The translations under genes were made by a program, and so were the position numbers. The notes under the pieces were generated by a model. The model worked only from the letters and a program-made list of their open reading frames with translations, searched no databases and was not told the DNA's origin. Positions 10,125-20,266 of a DNA stretch of 64,000 nt are shown piece by piece. The stretch comes from Mesorhizobium waimense (GTDB taxonomy: Bacteria > Pseudomonadota > Alphaproteobacteria > Rhizobiales > Rhizobiaceae), in assembly GCF_003601975.1 (NCBI RefSeq), contig NZ_QZWZ01000003.1, positions 1-64,000 of the forward strand. Direction: 5' to 3'. Numbering within the stretch: the first letter of the stretch is position 1; every line of letters starts with the position of its first letter.

Positions 10125-10241
10125 GTTAACGAAGCGGAAACCCGAGCAGCCAACACGACAGCCAATGCCATTGCCGGCACTGGTCAAGGTCGCGCGCTGC
10201 GTCACATTCCTGCTGACGGCATGCATTTTGAAAGCGCGTGG

Positions 10242-11165
10242 ATGAGCGAACACGGCCTGATGTCCGAGTTGGAGCGGCTGGTCTCCGAGGACCGGAACCC
10301 GCGCACGATGGACATCGATTTGTTGCCGACCGCCGACGTGCTGCGCCGGATGAATGACGAGGACAAGGGAGTCGCGGGCGCCGTCGAGAAGGTCATCCCG
10401 GAGATCGCTTCTGCCGTCGACCGGATCGTGCAAGCCTTCCAGAAGGGCGCGCGGCTGATCTACCTGGGCGCCGGCACCAGCGGCCGGCTCGGCGTTCTCG
10501 ACGCTTCGGAATGTCCGCCGACTTTCGGCGTGCCGGAGGATATGGTGATCGGCCTGATCGCCGGCGGCACTGAGGCTCTGGTGCGCGCCGCTGAAGGCGC
10601 CGAGGACGATCCGAAACAGGGCGTCAGGGACCTGCAGCATATCAGGCTGACAGCGGACGATGTCGTGGTCGGCATCGCGGTCAGCGGGCGCACGCCCTAT
10701 GTCATTGGCGGCCTGAACTACGCGAAGGAAGTCGGCGCAACGACAGTGGCGCTGTCCTGCAATCCTCGCTCGACCATCGCCGGCATTGCCGACATCGCCA
10801 TCTCGCCGGTCGTCGGCCCCGAAATCCTCACAGGCTCGACGCGGCTGAAGTCGGGCACCGCGCAGAAGCTGGTCCTCAATATGCTGACCACCGCCAGCAT
10901 GATCCGCATCGGCAAGAGCTACCAGAATTTGATGGTGGACCTGAACCCTTCCAACAAGAAGCTGGTCGCCAGGGCGGTCAGGATCGTCATGCAGACCACC
11001 GGCTGCACGGCACAGGAGGCGCGCCGCGCGATCGAGGCGACTGGCAAGGATGTGAAGTTGGCGATCCTGGTGGTGGTCACCGGCTTGGGCGTCGAGGAGG
11101 CGCGTACGGCACTCGGCAAGGCCGGAGGGTTTCTGCGCAAGGCGATTGGCGACAAGACGGTGTGA
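10242..11165 (+). CDS. murQ: N-acetylmuramic acid 6-phosphate etherase MurQ
   Basis: A SIS-domain enzyme that splits the D-lactyl ether of MurNAc-6-P to give GlcNAc-6-P and D-lactate. Family signatures are complete: [48 protein letters not shown], and [35 protein letters not shown]. Three in-frame ATGs at 10221, 10242 and 10260 compete; none has a strong ribosome site, and 10242 (GAAAG upstream) is a compromise giving 307 residues, near the usual 300. It has its own MurR-type promoter. Confidence 0.94.
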   Translation: MSEHGLMSELERLVSEDRNPRTMDIDLLPTADVLRRMNDEDKGVAGAVEKVIPEIASAVDRIVQAFQKGARLIYLGAGTSGRLGVLDASECPPTFGVPEDMVIGLIAGGTEALVRAAEGAEDDPKQGVRDLQHIRLTADDVVVGIAVSGRTPYVIGGLNYAKEVGATTVALSCNPRSTIAGIADIAISPVVGPEILTGSTRLKSGTAQKLVLNMLTTASMIRIGKSYQNLMVDLNPSNKKLVARAVRIVMQTTGCTAQEARRAIEATGKDVKLAILVVVTGLGVEEARTALGKAGGFLRKAIGDKTV

Positions 11166-11195
11166 AACCGCAAGGACATACTGGGCCGACATTCC

Positions 11196-11209
11196 GGGGC
11201 ACGTGCCCC
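11196..11209 (+). other. Hairpin between murQ and the importer
   Basis: A perfect palindrome GGGGCACGTGCCCC, followed by TTTG, in the 101-base gap between murQ and the binding-protein gene. It may act as a weak terminator or a stabilising stem that sets different transcript levels. Confidence 0.4.
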
Positions 11210-11266
11210 TTTGAAGCGGTCCGGGGAACTGCAAGGCATCATTTTCGACAATAATGGGAGACGACA

Positions 11267-12790
11267 ATGGTACAGCATCTCACCAGGAAACTGCTCTCGG
11301 GCATGACGCTTGCGGCCATGCTCGGCATTGCGGCGGTGCCGCTGCAGGCCAGTGCTGCGACGCTGCACATGGCCTGGTCGCAGGACGCCACCGGGCTTGA
11401 CCCGCACAAGCAGACGGCCTTTTCGTCGCTCAGGCTGCTGGAGTTGATCTACGAGCCGCTGGTCCGGGTCGACGCCAACCTGCAGATCGTGCCGGCCATC
11501 GCCGAGTCCTGGCAGTTCTCGGCCGACGGCAAGGAGCTCTCCTTCAAGCTCAATCCGAAAGCCAAGTTCCAGAACGGCGCCGCTGTTACCTCGGCCGATG
11601 TGAAGGCCTCGTTCGAGCGCATCCTCGACGAAAAGACCGGTGCGGCGGCGCGTGCCAATTTCCTGTCGATCGCCAGCATCGACACGCCCGATCCGGCGAC
11701 CGTCGTCTTCCATTTGTCGCAGCCGGACGTGCCGATCCTGACGGCGATGAGCGACGTCAATGCGGCCATCGTTCCGGCAAGCGAAATCACCGCCGGATCG
11801 GTCGGCACGAAAGCGGTCGGCTCGGGTCCGTTCAAGCTCGACAAATGGGATCCGAATGCCAAGGAAGTTCTGAGCGCCAACAGGGACTGGGCCGGCGGCG
11901 CCACCGGCGTCGACGGCATCGAGATCAGCGTGCTGCCGGACGAGACGGCGATCCTGGCGGCGCTGCGCACCAAGCAGATCGACTTCGCCCTGCTCAACGA
12001 CCCTTTGGTCGCCACGCTGGTGCCGAAGGAAGCCAGCCTGCAGCTCAACCGCGTGCCGGTGCTTGCCTATCACGTGCTGCAGCTCAACCCGTCGCGCAAG
12101 CCGATGACCGAGTTGAAGGTGCGCCAGGCGATCTCCTGCGCCATCGACCGGCAGGAGGTGCTGGACACCGCTTCGCTCGGCGAAGGCAAGGTCACGGGAC
12201 CGCTGACCATCCCTTCTCTGGCCACCGATCCGAGCCAGCTGTTCTGCTACAAGCGCGACGTCGAGAAGGCCAAGAAGCTGATGGCCGAAGCCGGCTTTGC
12301 CGACGGCTTCTCGGCAACCGTGATCGGCGCCACCGGCGAGCCGCCGACGGCGGCGGCGGAGGCCCAGGTCATTCAGTCGCAACTCGCCGAAATCGGCGTC
12401 AAGCTGGACATCAAGATGATGGAGCTCAACGTCTACGTCGACGCTTGGCTGAAGGGCGATTTCGACATGGCCGTGGCGCTGAATGGCGGCAGGGCCGATC
12501 CCTACACAATGTACAACCGCTACTGGACCAAATCGGGCAATCTGCAGAAGGTGGCGAACTACATCGACGACACGCTGGACAGCCAGATGCAGCAGGGCCG
12601 CGCGGAAACCGACCCGGCCAAGCGCAAGGCGATCTTTGCCGAGTTCGAAAAGCACCTCGCCGAGGTTTCGCCGTGGATCTGGCTCTACACCTCCTACAGC
12701 TATACTGCGCAGCAGAAGAACGTGGCGGGGTTCGTGCCGACTCCGACCGGCACGCTGTTCAGCCTGAGCAAGGTGACGATCCAGCAGTAG
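11267..12790 (+). CDS. Family-5 ABC substrate-binding protein (muropeptide/oligopeptide)
   Basis: A 507-residue periplasmic SBP_bac_5 protein with a Sec signal (MTLAAMLGIAAVPLQASA) cleaved near residue 30. Cluster-C features include GLDPHKQTAFSSLRLLELIYEPLVR, SADVKASFERIL and the domain-2 segment VRQAISCAIDRQEVLD. GGGAGA lies 7 bases before the ATG. It heads the importer genes that follow (permease, permease, fused ATPase). Its location between murQ and anmK suggests anhydro-muropeptides or related cell-wall sugars/peptides as ligand; binding specificity is not readable from sequence. Confidence 0.9.
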   Translation: MVQHLTRKLLSGMTLAAMLGIAAVPLQASAATLHMAWSQDATGLDPHKQTAFSSLRLLELIYEPLVRVDANLQIVPAIAESWQFSADGKELSFKLNPKAKFQNGAAVTSADVKASFERILDEKTGAAARANFLSIASIDTPDPATVVFHLSQPDVPILTAMSDVNAAIVPASEITAGSVGTKAVGSGPFKLDKWDPNAKEVLSANRDWAGGATGVDGIEISVLPDETAILAALRTKQIDFALLNDPLVATLVPKEASLQLNRVPVLAYHVLQLNPSRKPMTELKVRQAISCAIDRQEVLDTASLGEGKVTGPLTIPSLATDPSQLFCYKRDVEKAKKLMAEAGFADGFSATVIGATGEPPTAAAEAQVIQSQLAEIGVKLDIKMMELNVYVDAWLKGDFDMAVALNGGRADPYTMYNRYWTKSGNLQKVANYIDDTLDSQMQQGRAETDPAKRKAIFAEFEKHLAEVSPWIWLYTSYSYTAQQKNVAGFVPTPTGTLFSLSKVTIQQ

Positions 12791-12824
12791 CGGCCAAAGT
12801 GAGCGGACGAGAGGTGTTCTTCGC

Positions 12825-13784
12825 GTGACCTATCTGCTGCGACGCCTGGCGGTGTTTCCTCTCGTTTTGATCGGCGTCTCCATCGTCGTGTTCGTGGCCA
12901 TCCGGATGGTTCCGGGCGATTCGATCACGGCGATGCTGGGGACCGAGGCCGGCCTTTTGACGCCGCAGCAACGCGATGCGCTCGCCGCTTATTTCGGCAT
13001 CGACCAGCCCTGGTTCGTCCAGTACGGGCGCTGGCTGCTCGGACTCGTGCAAGGCAATCTCGGCATCTCCCCCACCTATGGCAAGCCGGTGCTCGACGTC
13101 ATTCTCGAACGCTTCCCGCTGACGCTGGAACTGGCGCTGCTGTCGATGATGATCGCGCTTGTCGTCGGCATGCCGGCGGGCGTCTTCGCTGCCACTCGCA
13201 ACGAGAGGCTTTCCGATCTTGGCGTGCGCATCGCCGCCATGATCGGCCAGTCGACGCCGAACTTCGTGCTGGCGCTGCTGATCATCTACACGCTGTCGGC
13301 CGGCTTCGGCGTGCTGCCGGCGATGGGCGAATTCTCGCCGCTCTGGCAGGATCCGCTACGCAATCTCGGCCAGTTGATCCTGCCCGCCATCACGCTCGGC
13401 TTCGCCTTCGCGGCCTCGGTCACACGCATCTCGCGCTCGGCCATGCTCGATGTGCTGAGCGACGACTATGTGCGCACCGCCCGCAGCAAGGGCGCCTCGG
13501 CGCGCAGCGTCATCTGGCGCCATGCTCTGCCCAATGCGCTGATCCCGGTGGTGACACTGAGTGGTATCGAGTTCGGCTATCTGCTCGGCGGCGCCGTCAT
13601 CGTCGAGCAGATCTATGCGCTGCCCGGCATCGGACGGCTGGTGCTCGACGCGATCCTGCAACGCGACTATGCGCTGGTGCAGGGGTGCGTGCTGTTCATC
13701 GCCTTCAACTTCATGATCGTCAACCTCCTGGTCGACCTCGCCTATGTCGCGCTCGATCCGCGCATCCGGCTGGGAGAGCGGTGA
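12825..13784 (+). CDS. Opp/Dpp-type ABC permease, B subunit
   Basis: A 319-residue inner-membrane permease with six predicted helices and the OppB/DppB N-terminus TYLLRRLAVFPLVLIGVSIVVFVAIRMVPGD. The EAA-type loop TARSKGASARSVIWRHALPNALIPV is clear. GTG start. It overlaps the next permease gene by one base, and together they form the channel of the importer. Confidence 0.92.
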   Translation: MTYLLRRLAVFPLVLIGVSIVVFVAIRMVPGDSITAMLGTEAGLLTPQQRDALAAYFGIDQPWFVQYGRWLLGLVQGNLGISPTYGKPVLDVILERFPLTLELALLSMMIALVVGMPAGVFAATRNERLSDLGVRIAAMIGQSTPNFVLALLIIYTLSAGFGVLPAMGEFSPLWQDPLRNLGQLILPAITLGFAFAASVTRISRSAMLDVLSDDYVRTARSKGASARSVIWRHALPNALIPVVTLSGIEFGYLLGGAVIVEQIYALPGIGRLVLDAILQRDYALVQGCVLFIAFNFMIVNLLVDLAYVALDPRIRLGER

Positions 13785-14623
13785 TGCGCACGCTCAGGGC
13801 CATCTTCGCGCATACCAGCGGCCGCATCGGCGGTTTCATCGTCGGTCTCTATCTGCTGCTTGCCGTGCTCGGTTTGCTCGGGCTGACGCCGCACGACCCG
13901 TTGATGCAATACCGGATAGACCGGCTGCATGCGCCGAGCGGCACCTACTGGATGGGCACCGACCTGTTCGGCCGCGACGTGGCGAGCCGGCTGATGATGG
14001 GCATCGGCCAGTCGTTCATCGTTGCCTTTTTCTCGGTCGCTTTCGCTGCGCTCGCGGGCACTGTTTTGGGACTCGCGGCAGCCTGGTTCGGGCGCCGCTG
14101 GGATGGCATCGTGATGCGGATCATGGATGTGCTGCTGGCCTTTCCGGCGATCCTCCTGGCGCTGCTCATCGTCGCGGTCGCGGGGCCGGGAACCTCGACC
14201 AGCATCGTCGCCATCGCCATCGTCTATACGCCGATCTTCACGCGCGTCGTGCGCGGCCCTGCTTTGTCGCTCAAGGCGCGCGAGTTCGTCGACGCCGCGC
14301 GCACATTCGGCAGCAGCTCGAGCTACATCCTGACGCGGCATCTCCTGCTCAATTTGGTGGCGCCGCTGACCGTTCAGGTCACGCTGGCGCTGGCCTGGGC
14401 GCTGCTCACCGAAGCCGGCCTCAGCTTCCTCGGGCTCGGCAAACAGCCGCCTGCCGCCTCGCTCGGCCTGATGCTGAGCGACAGCCGCAATTTGATGGAG
14501 ACCGCCCCCTGGCTGATGATCTTTCCGGGCATCGCCATCATGATCAGCATCCTCGGCTTCAACCTGCTTGGCGACGCCTTGCGCGATATATTCGATCCCA
14601 AGATGCGGAGGGCGATCGCGTGA
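13784..14623 (+). CDS. Opp/Dpp-type ABC permease, C subunit
   Basis: A 279-residue permease of the DppC/OppC group: N-terminal cytoplasmic arm and first helix, the conserved HWMGTD-like block (YWMGTDLFGRDVASRLMMG), the EAA loop (VDAARTFGSSSSYILTRHLLLNLVAPL) and GLSFLGLGKQPPAASLGLML. It overlaps the upstream permease and the downstream ATPase gene, so the three are translationally coupled. Confidence 0.92.
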   Translation: MRTLRAIFAHTSGRIGGFIVGLYLLLAVLGLLGLTPHDPLMQYRIDRLHAPSGTYWMGTDLFGRDVASRLMMGIGQSFIVAFFSVAFAALAGTVLGLAAAWFGRRWDGIVMRIMDVLLAFPAILLALLIVAVAGPGTSTSIVAIAIVYTPIFTRVVRGPALSLKAREFVDAARTFGSSSSYILTRHLLLNLVAPLTVQVTLALAWALLTEAGLSFLGLGKQPPAASLGLMLSDSRNLMETAPWLMIFPGIAIMISILGFNLLGDALRDIFDPKMRRAIA

Positions 14624-16368
14624 TCCCGCTGCTTTCCGTATCCGATCTCAGCGTCGGTTTCGGCCGCAAGCCTGAAGCCAATGAGGTGGTGCGCGGCGTC
14701 AGCTTCGAGCTGGCGGACGGCGAGACGCTGGCCATCGTCGGCGAAAGCGGCTCCGGCAAGTCGGTCACCGCGCTGTCGATCAACCGCCTCGTCGATTTCG
14801 GCGGCGGCCGCATCACCGGCGGATCGATCAGGCTCAAGCGCGCCGATGGCAGCGTTCTCGACCTGACAAGCGCGACCGAACCGCAGCTGACGAAGATCCG
14901 CGGCGCCGAGATCGGCATGATCTTCCAGGAGCCGATGACCTCGCTCAACCCGGTGCTGACCATCGGCACGCAGATCGCGGAATCGTTCCGCCTGCATCGC
15001 GGCCTGACCGGCCGGCAGGCAATGGCTGCGGCCAAGGATGCGCTCGACCGCGTGCGCATTCCGGATGCGGCGCGGCGGCTGAAATACACGCCGAACCAGC
15101 TCTCCGGCGGCATGCTGCAGCGGGTGATGATCGCCACGGCGCTGGCCTGCAACCCGCGCCTGCTGATCGCCGACGAGCCGACGACGGCGCTCGACGTCAC
15201 CGTGCAGGCGCAGATCATGGCGCTGCTTGCCGAACTGAAGCGCGAGACCGGCATGTCGATGATCTTCATCACCCACGATATCGGCCTCGTCGCCGGCATC
15301 GCCGACAAGGTGATGGTGATGCAGAACGGAGAGGCCGTCGAACAGGGCGAGCTGAACCAGATCCTCGACCAGCCGCGGCATGCCTACACGCAGCATTTGC
15401 TGCACGCCGTGCCGCATTTTTCCAGCGGCCGCGCGACGCGTTCGGATGGGCAGCGCGACAAGGCGCCAGACGCCGGACCGGCACTGAAGGTCGACGGCCT
15501 CGTGGTGCGGTTCCCGGTCAAGGCCGGCCTGTTAGGGCGGACCACCGGGGCTGTGCATGCGGTGGACGGTGTCGATTTCGACCTGATGCCAGGCGAGACG
15601 CTGGCCATTGTCGGCGAGAGCGGTTCCGGCAAATCGACCACGGCGCGCGCGGTGCTGGGCCTGGTGCGCGCGACGCGCGGCAGCTTCTCGGCCAGCGCGC
15701 GCAAGGCCGCCTCCGGGCAGAGCGCGCGGCCGATCCAGATGGTGTTCCAGAACCCTTATGCCTCGCTCAATCCAAGGCTTTCGATCGCGAGCATCCTCGC
15801 CGAACCGGTGATCGCCACCGGCGGCCGCGCGACGGCCGAGACCCGGGCAAAAATGACGACCCTGCTCAAACGCGTCGGCCTGCCGGAAGAGAGCCTCGAG
15901 CGCTATCTGCACGAATTCTCGGGCGGCCAGCGGCAAAGGCTGTGCATCGCGCGGGCGCTGATGCTCAACCCTTCCGTCGTCGTGCTCGACGAAGCGGTTT
16001 CGGCGCTCGACGTCTCGGTGCAGGCCAGGGTGCTGGAGCTGCTGGTCGACCTGCAACGAGAGTTCGGATTGGCCTACCTCTTCATCTCGCACGACATGGC
16101 GGTGGTGGAGCGCATCGCACACCGGATCGCGGTGATCTACGCCGGCCAGATCGTCGAGATCGGCGACGCCAGGTCCGTGCTGTCGGCGCCGAAGCATGCT
16201 TACACCAAGAAGCTCATCGCCGCCGTTCCGACCATCGAGCGGCGCCGCGAGCGTTTCGAGCTAGACACGCGGCAGGTGCCATCGCTGGTGTATCCGTTGG
16301 GATTTGAGCCGGGGCCGGCGAAGTGGGAACAGTTCGGGCCGGACCATAGGGTGAGGATGGAAGCGTGA
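14620..16368 (+). CDS. Fused double ATP-binding protein of the Opp/Dpp importer (DppD-DppF type)
   Basis: A 582-residue protein with two complete ABC ATPase domains joined by a short linker, replacing separate D and F subunits. Domain 1 (about 1-265) has GESGSGKSVTAL, LSGGMLQRVMIATAL and LLIADEPTTALDVTVQ. Domain 2 (about 285-560) has GESGSGKSTTAR, FSGGQRQRLCIARAL and VVLDEAVSALDVSVQ. Domain 2 has EAV where EPT is usual, but the Walker B Glu and ABC signature are present. GTG start overlaps the permease stop (GTGA). Fused pairs like this are common in rhizobial peptide importers, including YejF. Confidence 0.92.
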   Translation: MIPLLSVSDLSVGFGRKPEANEVVRGVSFELADGETLAIVGESGSGKSVTALSINRLVDFGGGRITGGSIRLKRADGSVLDLTSATEPQLTKIRGAEIGMIFQEPMTSLNPVLTIGTQIAESFRLHRGLTGRQAMAAAKDALDRVRIPDAARRLKYTPNQLSGGMLQRVMIATALACNPRLLIADEPTTALDVTVQAQIMALLAELKRETGMSMIFITHDIGLVAGIADKVMVMQNGEAVEQGELNQILDQPRHAYTQHLLHAVPHFSSGRATRSDGQRDKAPDAGPALKVDGLVVRFPVKAGLLGRTTGAVHAVDGVDFDLMPGETLAIVGESGSGKSTTARAVLGLVRATRGSFSASARKAASGQSARPIQMVFQNPYASLNPRLSIASILAEPVIATGGRATAETRAKMTTLLKRVGLPEESLERYLHEFSGGQRQRLCIARALMLNPSVVVLDEAVSALDVSVQARVLELLVDLQREFGLAYLFISHDMAVVERIAHRIAVIYAGQIVEIGDARSVLSAPKHAYTKKLIAAVPTIERRRERFELDTRQVPSLVYPLGFEPGPAKWEQFGPDHRVRMEA

Positions 16369-16405
16369 GCGTGACGGATCGCCCACTTTCGAGCGGAGGC
16401 TGGCA

Positions 16406-17410
16406 TTGACCAAGCTCCCCCATCTTTTCGAACGTGCCTTCGCCCCTGTCGAAACAGCGGTGACGGCGGGCCGGATTCCAGGCGGTGTTCTGGGCCTTGT
16501 CGAGCGCGACGGCACGCGCATCGTCAGGGCAATCGGCCTTGCCCAGCGCATCCCGGATGCCAGGCCGATTCATGAAGGCACCTGGTTCGATCTCGCGTCG
16601 CTGACCAAAGTCATCTTCACCACGCCGCGCATCCTCAAGCTGGCGGAGGGGGGCATCATCGACCTCGACGCGCCGCTGATTTCGGCCCTGCCCGATCTGC
16701 GCCAGTATGACGAGAAGGCATGGGAACGGAAGGTGACGTTTCGCCAGTGCCTCGGCCACCAGACGCCCTTCCCCGCCGTGGCGCCGATCTACACTTATGG
16801 CCGCGATCCCGAGTTGCTGCGCGCCTTCATCCTGCAGCGCGAATGGCAGGCCGGCTTGCCCGTCTATTCCGACATCAACTTCATCCTGCTCGGCTTCGCG
16901 CTGGAGCGCCTGTCGGGGAAAACCATCCGCGCTATGAACCCAGGCCCGAGCTTCGCCTTCTCGGCAGCATCGGATCAGGCGGCGGCGACGGAGGACTGCA
17001 CCTGGCGCCACCGCGTACTCTCAGGCGAAGTGCACGACGACAATTGCTCGGCACTGCAGGGAGCGGGTCATGCCGGGCTGTTCGGCACGGCGGCCTCGAT
17101 CCTCGATTTCGCGCAAGGGCTGCTCACCGGAGCCGGCGCCTCGCCGGCCTCGATCGCGCTGATGCGGACGCCGCTGTCGGCGACCCGCACCCATGGCTGG
17201 GAATACCCTTACGAAAACTGGTCCGGCGGCAGGCTGTGCAGCCCAGGCACGATCGGCCATACCGGCTTTACCGGCACCGGTCTGTGGATCGATTTCGACA
17301 AAGGCAAGGCGTGGACCTTGCTCACCAACCGGATCCATCCGACACGTCATTTCGACAGCGGAATCGCGACGCTTCGCCAAACGGTGGGCGATCTCGTCAA
17401 CGGAGCTTAG
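16406..17410 (+). CDS. Serine hydrolase, beta-lactamase/AmpH fold
   Basis: A 334-residue class C beta-lactamase-like enzyme. The acylation motif SLTK is at residues 65-68, a Tyr motif appears as YSDINF, and the third motif is HTGFTGTG. It has no signal peptide, so it is predicted to act in the cytoplasm on imported material. In Bacillus subtilis the MurNAc operon also holds a beta-lactamase-fold N-acetylmuramyl-L-alanine amidase (AmiE), which is a reasonable model; an esterase or D,D-peptidase role is not excluded. TTG start: GGAGG sits 6 bases upstream, and no better start exists. Confidence 0.82.
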   Translation: MTKLPHLFERAFAPVETAVTAGRIPGGVLGLVERDGTRIVRAIGLAQRIPDARPIHEGTWFDLASLTKVIFTTPRILKLAEGGIIDLDAPLISALPDLRQYDEKAWERKVTFRQCLGHQTPFPAVAPIYTYGRDPELLRAFILQREWQAGLPVYSDINFILLGFALERLSGKTIRAMNPGPSFAFSAASDQAAATEDCTWRHRVLSGEVHDDNCSALQGAGHAGLFGTAASILDFAQGLLTGAGASPASIALMRTPLSATRTHGWEYPYENWSGGRLCSPGTIGHTGFTGTGLWIDFDKGKAWTLLTNRIHPTRHFDSGIATLRQTVGDLVNGA

Positions 17411-17420
17411 GAACTTGACC

Positions 17421-18536
17421 ATGGAACCAATCTGGGCCGTCGGCCTGATGACCGGCACCGTGCTTGACGGCAATATCGACGTCGCGCTGATCAAGACCGA
17501 CGGCGAGCGCATCGCGGAACTCGGCACCTATACGCTGGCGCCCTACCCGCAATCGATCCGCACCTTGCTGGAGGAGACGCTGCGCCAGGCGCGGGCGTGG
17601 AACTTCACCGGGCCGGAGCCGGCGATCTTCCGCGAGGCCGAGGAGGCGCTGACGCGGGCGCAATCGGCGGCGGTCAGGGACCTCGTCGAAAGCTACGGCC
17701 TAACCATGGCCGACATCGGCGTCGTCGGCTTCCACGGCCAGACCGTGCTGCATCGCGCGCCGCAGGTCGGCCGCCTCGGCCAGACCCGCCAGCTCGGCGA
17801 CGGCGAATTGATGCACGCCATTCTCGGCACGAAAGTCGCCTACGATTTCCGCTCGGCCGACATGCGCGCCGGCGGGCAAGGCGCGCCACTGGCGGCCACC
17901 TATCACACCGCGCTGCTGCGCGCGGCGGACGCCAGCGGCGACATGGCGGTGCTCAATCTCGGCGGCGTCGCCAACATCACCTGGTGGGACGGAAAGGACA
18001 ATGTCATCGCCTTCGACACCGGGCCAGCCAACGCGCCGCTCAACGATTTCATCAAGGCGAAGGGGCTTGGCGATATGGACCGCGACGGCGCCCTGGCCCG
18101 CGGCGGCACGGTGGACGAGGCGCGGCTGGCCAAGCTGCTTGAGCACCCCTATTTGACCAAGCCTTATCCGAAATCGCTCGACCGTTTCGACTTCGGTGCA
18201 GCGATGGCCGACGGGCTCAATGCCGAGAATGGCGCCGCTTTGCTGACGGCCTTCACCGCAGCCGCCGTCGGCAAGGCACTCGACCTGCTGCCGCATCGTC
18301 CCGGGAAATTGGTAGTCAGCGGCGGCGGCCGTCACAACCCGACGATGATGGCGATGCTCGCCAGCCGCGCCGGCGTCGAAGCCGTGCAGGCCGAGACACT
18401 CGGCTGGAAGGGCGATGCCGTCGAAGCGGAGTGCTTTGCCTTCTTGGCGGTGCGCGTGCTGCGCGGCCTGCCGATCAGTTTTCCGAGCACGACCGGCGTG
18501 CCGCAGCCGATGCGCGGCGGACGGCTGGCGGGTTAG
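17421..18536 (+). CDS. anmK: Anhydro-N-acetylmuramic acid kinase AnmK
   Basis: A 371-residue ASKHA-fold kinase that opens the 1,6-anhydro ring of anhMurNAc and phosphorylates it to MurNAc-6-P, the substrate of MurQ. The family start [19 protein letters not shown], the catalytic-region [13 protein letters not shown], and [13 protein letters not shown] with its Asp are present; [12 protein letters not shown] and [15 protein letters not shown] complete the pattern. It lies 10 bases after the hydrolase. With MurQ and the GlcNAc kinase it gives a full anhMurNAc-to-GlcNAc-6-P route. Confidence 0.94.
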   Translation: MEPIWAVGLMTGTVLDGNIDVALIKTDGERIAELGTYTLAPYPQSIRTLLEETLRQARAWNFTGPEPAIFREAEEALTRAQSAAVRDLVESYGLTMADIGVVGFHGQTVLHRAPQVGRLGQTRQLGDGELMHAILGTKVAYDFRSADMRAGGQGAPLAATYHTALLRAADASGDMAVLNLGGVANITWWDGKDNVIAFDTGPANAPLNDFIKAKGLGDMDRDGALARGGTVDEARLAKLLEHPYLTKPYPKSLDRFDFGAAMADGLNAENGAALLTAFTAAAVGKALDLLPHRPGKLVVSGGGRHNPTMMAMLASRAGVEAVQAETLGWKGDAVEAECFAFLAVRVLRGLPISFPSTTGVPQPMRGGRLAG

Positions 18537-18957
18537 CCAGCAGCTTCTTCTGCAGGAAGATGCGGCTGCGGCCGATGGGAAAGTCGGGCAGCGTGCCGAA
18601 CGGCTGGTAGCCCTGACGCTCATAGGCCCTGGCCGCTTTCGGATTGAAGGTGTCGATCCAGGCGCCGTGACAGCCGCGCGCCACGGCTTCACGCTCGGCC
18701 GCTTCCAGCATGTGGCCGGCCATGTGCTGGCCGCGCAGCCTTTCGTCGACCCAAAGCCATTGCACGAAGAGCCAACCCCACGCGGTGTAGCCCGAGATGC
18801 CGGCGACGACCTTGCCGCCTTCGTCGCGCACGAAGACGGCGAGTGCCTTGCGCCTGGAAGCGCCGACATCGCTGTCGTTGAAGGCCGTCAGCCGTTCGCC
18901 CAGAAAGGCGAGTTCCTCGGGCAAGGGATCGGCGGTGGTCTCAAGCGTCGTCTTCAT
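18475..18957 (-). CDS. GNAT-family N-acetyltransferase
   Basis: A 160-residue acetyl-CoA-dependent acetyltransferase. The acyl-CoA loop [24 protein letters not shown] (motif A) and motif [22 protein letters not shown] are clear. Start MKTTLE at 18957 fits the family; a longer frame opens at 18984. Its 3' end overlaps the 3' end of anmK by 62 bp on the opposite strand. The last 20 or so residues, rich in Arg and Ala, are coded inside that overlap and look like non-conserved tail. Substrate unknown. Confidence 0.85.
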   Translation of the reverse strand: MKTTLETTADPLPEELAFLGERLTAFNDSDVGASRRKALAVFVRDEGGKVVAGISGYTAWGWLFVQWLWVDERLRGQHMAGHMLEAAEREAVARGCHGAWIDTFNPKAARAYERQGYQPFGTLPDFPIGRSRIFLQKKLLANPPAVRRASAAARRSCSEN

Positions 18958-19030
18958 GGCGGGCTCGGCTCGGTTGTCGGCCAAGCCTTATCCATGGACG
19001 GGACGAGGACGCAAGCCTTGCGGCAGCGGC

Positions 19031-20218
19031 TTACGTCCGGATGGGCGTTGGTGAACGCCAGGCCGCCGCCGAGGCGGCGACCAGCATCAGCAGTGCGGCT
19101 ACAATCGCCGAGGCGGCAAAGCCGAAGCCGGTGTAAAGCGGACCGAAACCTGTCGTGCCGACAAAGACCGCGAAATAGGTCACCGCGCTGTTCAGGCCCA
19201 TGATCGTGCCACGCCGCGACGGATCGAGCGCGGTGAGCCGCATCACCAGCACGTTCAGGCCGAAATGGTTGGCAAGGCCCCAGACCGCCACCATCGCCAG
19301 CGTCAGCCCGAAGCTGCCGCTTGCCGCGGCGATCGCGACATAGACGACCGCGACCAGGAGATAGGAGAAAGGCATGACGCGGCGCGCGCCGAGGCGGTCG
19401 ATGACGCCGTCGAGAAGTGCGGCCGCGCCGAAGCCGGCACCATAGGCAAGTGCCGCCCAGCCATTGGCACTGACTGGCTGCCCCAACCCGCTGTGAAGGT
19501 GATCGCCGAGATAGCCATAGACGCCATAGAAAGCGGTCATGAAGGCAGCGCAGGCGATGAGCAGCGGCACGATGCCGGGAACGGCCAAGGCGCCGAGCGG
19601 CGTCGGCGCCGGACCGCTTTTCCTGGTGTCGCTGAGCGAGGTCAGCGTCAGACCAGCCAGGGCAATGGCGGCTAGCACCGCGACCGTGCCAAACACGGCG
19701 CGCCAATGCACGAGATCGGCAATCACGGCCGACAGCGAGACGCCCGCCACCATGGAGAGCGTCCAGCCGGTCAGCACGACGCCGATCGTGCCGCTCTCGC
19801 GGCCGGGCGGCGCGATCGCTGCCGAGCTTGCGTAGATGGCCGGCATGGCAATGCCGGCGGCTATGCCGGCGACGAACTGGGCGGCGACCAGCGCCGTCAC
19901 CGTCGGCGCCAATGCGCTGGCGACCAGGCCGATCGCCAGCAGCAGCAGCGCCCCCTGCAGCATGCGGCGGGCGCCGATGCGATCGATGTAACGCGCCAGG
20001 AAGAGCGCGCTGGCCGAGGTGCCGAGCCCGAAGGCGGCGGACGCGATCATCACCGCCGGCACGCTTGCGCCGAACGCCGCCGCCACGGCCGGTGCTATCG
20101 GGCCAAGGACCAGCGAATTCGAACCGATGACAGCGATGCATCCGGTGAGCAGATAGGCGATCGCCGGAATCGGCGGCCGGGGCGCCACAAAAATTGCTGA
20201 TTGATCACTGTTCGACAT
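19031..20218 (-). CDS. MFS transporter, DHA1-type
   Basis: A 395-residue inner-membrane transporter with about 12 hydrophobic segments. The MFS loop 2-3 motif appears as FLARYIDRIGARRMLQGAL, repeated in the second half as LDGVIDRLGARRVMPFSY, the mark of internal duplication. The family covers sugar and drug exporters; substrate unknown. It is divergent from an Lrp regulator, with a near-perfect palindrome overlapping its ATG, so it is probably under that regulator and may export an amino acid or related compound. Confidence 0.88.
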   Translation of the reverse strand: MSNSDQSAIFVAPRPPIPAIAYLLTGCIAVIGSNSLVLGPIAPAVAAAFGASVPAVMIASAAFGLGTSASALFLARYIDRIGARRMLQGALLLLAIGLVASALAPTVTALVAAQFVAGIAAGIAMPAIYASSAAIAPPGRESGTIGVVLTGWTLSMVAGVSLSAVIADLVHWRAVFGTVAVLAAIALAGLTLTSLSDTRKSGPAPTPLGALAVPGIVPLLIACAAFMTAFYGVYGYLGDHLHSGLGQPVSANGWAALAYGAGFGAAALLDGVIDRLGARRVMPFSYLLVAVVYVAIAAASGSFGLTLAMVAVWGLANHFGLNVLVMRLTALDPSRRGTIMGLNSAVTYFAVFVGTTGFGPLYTGFGFAASAIVAALLMLVAASAAAWRSPTPIRT

Positions 20219-20238
20219 ACGATCATAATGACCGTATG
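20216..20238. promoter_or_regulatory. Lrp-type operator between MFS and Lrp genes
   Basis: A 23-bp inverted repeat with one mismatched pair: outer arms CATACG (20216-20221) / CGTATG (20233-20238) and inner core TCATAATGA (20223-20231). It covers the MFS start codon and ends 28 bases before the Lrp ATG, so one site could control both genes. Confidence 0.6.
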
Positions 20239-20266
20239 AAATTCAGCATCAACAAGGAATTTCCAT

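Noticed and set aside
10919..12655. 578-codon open frame on the minus strand across murQ and the binding-protein gene
   Set aside because: Antisense shadow in GC-rich DNA. Composition is rich in Arg/His/Gly without domains, and both real genes on the plus strand have strong family matches.
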